Positions 60,942-64,000 of a stretch of DNA of 64,000 bases are shown one piece after another. The notes under the pieces are model-generated. The model was not told the DNA's origin, searched no databases, and worked only from the letters and a program-made list of their open reading frames with translations. Each line of letters starts with the position of its first letter. Position 1 is the first letter of the stretch. The translations under genes and the position numbers were made by a program. Source of the DNA: Bacteroidota bacterium (lineage in GTDB: Bacteria > Bacteroidota > Bacteroidia > Chitinophagales > BACL12); assembly GCA_016715425.1 (NCBI GenBank), contig JADKAC010000005.1:124001-188000 (forward strand). Reading direction: 5' to 3'.

Positions 60942-61619
60942 GTGAAAAAAATAATTATAGCTATTGATGGATATTCTGCTTGCGGTAAAAGCACCCTTGC
61001 AAAGCAACTTGCTGAAAAATTAGATTATAAATTTCTGGATACCGGTGCAATGTATCGGGCAGTTACACTTTTTTTATTGCGCAATAATATTGATTGGAAT
61101 AATGCGGTGTTAATAGAAAATGCATTAAAAAATATACATATTGATTTTAAAAAAACTGCATCTACTTATTCCACTTTTTTAAACAATGAAAATGTAGAAG
61201 AAGAAATTAGAAATATGCATGTAGCAAATAAAGTAAGTGAGGTTGCTACGGTGAGTGCTGTAAGAAAGTTTTTAGTAAAACAACAACAAGAAATCGGGAA
61301 GCAAAAAGGAATTGTTTTAGATGGAAGAGATATTGGTACAGTAGTTTTTCCTAATGCAGAAGTGAAATTATTTATTACGGCATCTATGGAGGTAAGAGTA
61401 GATAGGCGATATAAAGAATTAATGAAAAAAGACACTGAAATAACACCTGAAATAATCAGAATGAATTTAATGAAAAGGGATATTGAGGAAACCACCAGAA
61501 CAGATAGTCCATTGATACAACATCCTGATGCTGTTGTGATAAATACAAGTTATTTAACTCCGAAACAGCAGTTGGAATTTGCATTTGGAATTGTAAAAGA
61601 GTATTTAATCGAAATTTAA
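60942..61619 (+). CDS. cmk: (d)CMP kinase
   Basis: Cmk phosphorylates CMP and dCMP. The P-loop AIDGYSACGKSTLAKQLA, YKFLDTGAMYRAVTLFLL, and VLDGRDIGTVVFPNAEVKLFI are all in place, with RTDSPLIQHPDAVVINTS near the end. GTG at 60942 is the start because the N-terminal strand before the P-loop begins there. Length 225 is normal. Confidence 0.95.
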   Translation: MKKIIIAIDGYSACGKSTLAKQLAEKLDYKFLDTGAMYRAVTLFLLRNNIDWNNAVLIENALKNIHIDFKKTASTYSTFLNNENVEEEIRNMHVANKVSEVATVSAVRKFLVKQQQEIGKQKGIVLDGRDIGTVVFPNAEVKLFITASMEVRVDRRYKELMKKDTEITPEIIRMNLMKRDIEETTRTDSPLIQHPDAVVINTSYLTPKQQLEFAFGIVKEYLIEI

Positions 61620-61707
61620 TAATTAATTGAAAGAATTATTTACTAATTTAAAGTCAAATTTTAAACAAAATAAAAATCTATTTAATTAAATCTTAAAAAT
61701 TTAAACA

Positions 61708-63672
61708 ATGAGAAAAAATTTTTACTTAAAAACATTAGTAGCTTTTATTGCACTTACTATAGGTATTGCAAATGTTGCAACTAGCCAAACTGTTTTCACG
61801 ATTGGGGATAGCATAGTCAAATCCTCAGCAACCAATTACCCTACTCCTTATGGTGATTATTACAAAACCATGCGGACGCAATTCCTTTATCATGCAGATG
61901 AATTGGTAGTTGCAGGTATGGGAGCTGGTGATATTACAGAAATTATTTTTTGGGTTTCAACACCTGCTTTTGTTGGGGACGATCCCGGATTAACTGAAGG
62001 TGTTACTGTGAGTATGAAAAATACCGAAACTTCAAGCCTTGCGGCAGGTACCTGGGAATCGGATGCTGAACCAGTATGGGGGCCTTATGATAATGATCCT
62101 GTATCTGGTGCATGGAATACATTTACTTTAGATGTGCCTTTTTATTGGGATGGATCCAGCAATTTATTAATAGAAATTTGCGGAGGCAGCGATCTTGGCG
62201 GTTATACTGATAATGGTGAAGTAGCGATAACTACAGGTCTTGCTTTTAATGGTTCACGCACCTATCGTACCGATGGATTTACAGAGGGTGGAATTTGTGG
62301 TTATTCATTAACACTTGAAAATGGAACAGCTACCAGCCGTCCTGTTATTAGATTAATGGGCTCAGAAGGCGATGCGTGTACTGGTACACCTGATGCAGGA
62401 ATGGCAACTTCTTCTGCAGAATCAGTTTGTGTTGATGAAATTTTTACAGTTTCTATTCCTGCTACCCTTGCAGCCGGCATTACTTACCAGTGGGAAGTAT
62501 CTACTGATGGCATTTCTTGGGCCGGAATCATTGGAGCTACCTCTTCGTTGTATGGTGCCTCACAGACAGAAGCAAGCTGGTATCATTGTATAGTTACATG
62601 TACTGAAAGTGGAGAAAGCAGTACTTCCGAAGCTGTTTATGTAGGTCAGAATGCTGCAACAGATTGCTATTGTGAACCTGTTTATTTAACTGGTACAAGT
62701 GATGGTGATTATTGCTCTTATGTAGGTTTGGGTAGCATTGACAATCCAACTGATGGAGCAGATGCACCTTTTTACACTTATTATAGCGATATGTCAACTG
62801 ATTTAATTACAGGGTTTGAATATACACTTGAAGCTACTACAGGGCTATATGATGCACTTAACGGTTTAGCTGCCTGGATAGATTTTAATAAGAATGGTTC
62901 CTTTGAGGATGAAGGAGAATTTCTTGGATCCTCAACAGGTTTGGGTTCTTTTACATCCGCATATTTTGTTTTTACAGTTCCGGTAGATGCTGAAATTGGA
63001 ACCACAAGATTGCGTGTTCGTGAAATTTTTAATATGAGTGAGTCTCCAAGCCCTTGTGCAGAGGCAAGCTTCGGTGAAACTGAAGATTACAATGTAAACA
63101 TAATGGGTGGTGGTGATTGTTTTCCTGCTGCACCAACGGATATTTATGCTGACGGAATTACAGCAACTACAGCTACAATTCATTGGACAATTGCACCAGG
63201 TACCTCTGCATCCAGATTAGTAGTTTGGGAACTTTCCACCGGTAAAGTTGTGAAGTATATCATTTATGATGGCGATAGTTTTACTGTACCAGGTGAATTA
63301 TCACCTTCCACTACTTATGGCGCTCGTTTAAAATCCGGATGTTTAGACGGCGAAATATGGACACCGGGAGATTATTCTGAGTGGTATTATTTTACAACTG
63401 ATCCATTGCGTGAAGGAGAATTTTTACAATCGGTTTCTGTATTTCCAAATCCAAATAAAGGAAACTTCCGCATTCAGTTAAATGGATATGAAAGTGGAAA
63501 AGCACAAGTAATGATAATGAATGCAGTAGGTCAATTAATGTATGATGCAACTATAAGTATTGATGCAAATGCATCTGTACATGATGTATCATTAAATCTT
63601 GCTGCTGGTACTTACATTGTGAAAGTGATTAATGGTTCTGAAATTGTAACTAATACAATTATTGTAGAATAA
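61708..63672 (+). CDS. T9SS-exported GEVED-domain protein
   Basis: Signal peptide (TLVAFIALTIGIANVATSQ) is followed by a jellyroll region (VTVSMKNTETSSLAAGTW, IEICGGSD), an Ig-like segment (ITYQWEVSTDGISW), a GEVED domain (CEPVYLTGTSDGDYCSYVGL ... ASFGETEDYNVNI), a fibronectin type III-like part (APTDIYADGITATTATIHW) and a T9SS type A tail (VSVFPNPNKGNFRI ... LAAGTYIVKVI). The 654-residue protein is probably surface-exposed. A second GEVED protein with the same start of the domain follows at 63824. Confidence 0.9.
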   Translation: MRKNFYLKTLVAFIALTIGIANVATSQTVFTIGDSIVKSSATNYPTPYGDYYKTMRTQFLYHADELVVAGMGAGDITEIIFWVSTPAFVGDDPGLTEGVTVSMKNTETSSLAAGTWESDAEPVWGPYDNDPVSGAWNTFTLDVPFYWDGSSNLLIEICGGSDLGGYTDNGEVAITTGLAFNGSRTYRTDGFTEGGICGYSLTLENGTATSRPVIRLMGSEGDACTGTPDAGMATSSAESVCVDEIFTVSIPATLAAGITYQWEVSTDGISWAGIIGATSSLYGASQTEASWYHCIVTCTESGESSTSEAVYVGQNAATDCYCEPVYLTGTSDGDYCSYVGLGSIDNPTDGADAPFYTYYSDMSTDLITGFEYTLEATTGLYDALNGLAAWIDFNKNGSFEDEGEFLGSSTGLGSFTSAYFVFTVPVDAEIGTTRLRVREIFNMSESPSPCAEASFGETEDYNVNIMGGGDCFPAAPTDIYADGITATTATIHWTIAPGTSASRLVVWELSTGKVVKYIIYDGDSFTVPGELSPSTTYGARLKSGCLDGEIWTPGDYSEWYYFTTDPLREGEFLQSVSVFPNPNKGNFRIQLNGYESGKAQVMIMNAVGQLMYDATISIDANASVHDVSLNLAAGTYIVKVINGSEIVTNTIIVE

Positions 63673-63691
63673 ATAAATTCATTTTAGAAAT

Positions 63692-63726
63692 AAAAAAAGG
63701 CTCTTCATTTGAAGGGCCTTTTTTTT
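63692..63726 (+). terminator. intrinsic terminator after the GEVED gene
   Basis: AGGCTCTTCA and TGAAGGGCCT form a stem with one mismatch, flanked by A and T runs, 20 bases past the stop at 63672. Confidence 0.85.
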
Positions 63727-63823
63727 ACACATTCTTTGTTTTATTATTTATAAGATCTCAAAAAATATATTTTTTAAGTTTTAAAAAATTAATCATACCT
63801 TAATGCAAACAAAATTTATAAAT

Positions 63824-64000
63824 ATGAAATCTTATTACAAAAAAATTAAAGGGGAGTTCTCCATTACTTTCCTTCTGGCAGTCTTGCTGAGTGCCACTGC
63901 CTTTGGACAATATTGCGAACCTGTGTATTCTTCGGGTACTGGTGATGGTGACTATTGTTCCTATGTGGGGTTAGGCGATATTTCTAATGCTACCGATGGT
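63824..64000 (+). CDS. GEVED-domain secreted protein (partial, 3' end outside window)
   Basis: Fifty-nine codons are visible. They encode a signal peptide (FSITFLLAVLLSATAFGQ) directly followed by YCEPVYSSGTGDGDYCSYVG, which closely matches the GEVED start of the previous protein. It is therefore a tandem paralogue that lacks the N-terminal jellyroll and Ig-like parts. The rest, including any T9SS tail, is beyond the edge. Confidence 0.85.
   Translation, partial: MKSYYKKIKGEFSITFLLAVLLSATAFGQYCEPVYSSGTGDGDYCSYVGLGDISNATDG

Overview
The window is a 64 kb piece of a low-GC chromosome from a member of the Bacteroidota. Four things point there: type IX secretion system (T9SS) sorting tails on several large secreted proteins plus the T9SS gene porQ next to cmk; TAnnTTTG-type promoter elements; frequent TTG or weak-leader starts; and families largely confined to this phylum (DUF2027-Smr, OstA-like and LptD cell-envelope genes, Omp28-related lipoprotein). 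Most genes are housekeeping or cell-envelope genes, suggesting a free-living chromosome rather than a mobile island. No IS element, prophage, CRISPR array, tRNA or rRNA operon was seen.

Layout. 1-2.4 kb: end of a ketoacyl-ACP synthase III gene, a small hypothetical gene, a CoA-binding protein and a DtxR/MntR-type regulator. 2.5-7.6 kb: a decayed T9SS-cargo remnant, then a five-gene minus-strand metal uptake operon (TroA-like lipoprotein, ATPase, outer-membrane protein, permease fused to a DtxR-like domain, second permease) with a DtxR-type palindrome in its promoter region. 7.7-13.6 kb: thioesterase-smpB pair, lipoprotein, pcm, a hydrolase-fold protein that has lost its nucleophile and histidine, a phosphohexomutase and a DUF2279 protein. 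13.6-26.8 kb: a more accessory stretch with simple-sequence repeats, a repetitive beta-helix T9SS protein, a DUF2027-Smr protein, the RNase P RNA, a MORN-repeat protein, an NtrC-type regulator, a large T9SS protein and a repeat-rich 0.9 kb gap.

26.8-40.8 kb: metallophosphoesterase, DinB/PaiB/carbonic anhydrase run, phoH, a tightly overlapped operon (SAM hydroxide adenosyltransferase, ABM protein, aroB, aroA), and an envelope cluster (amidase, MlaD, OstA-like protein, and divergent lptD) that fits LPS transport and cell-wall work. 40.9-51.6 kb: DUF3536/GH57 protein, clpB, pdeM, yqgE, a clearly decayed Calx-beta/T9SS pseudogene and a tocopherol-cyclase-like protein. 51.6-64 kb: bacilliredoxin, ahcY, pdxJ, an Omp28 lipoprotein, a sugar-dehydrogenase T9SS protein, lon, porQ, cmk and two tandem GEVED-domain T9SS proteins, the last cut by the window edge.

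The most interesting items are the metal operon with its transporter-regulator fusion and embedded outer-membrane protein, the hydrolase-like pseudoenzyme, the internally repeated beta-helix protein, two dead T9SS cargo genes, and several families of intergenic hairpins and short repeats. I see nothing that I can defend as a wholly new system.
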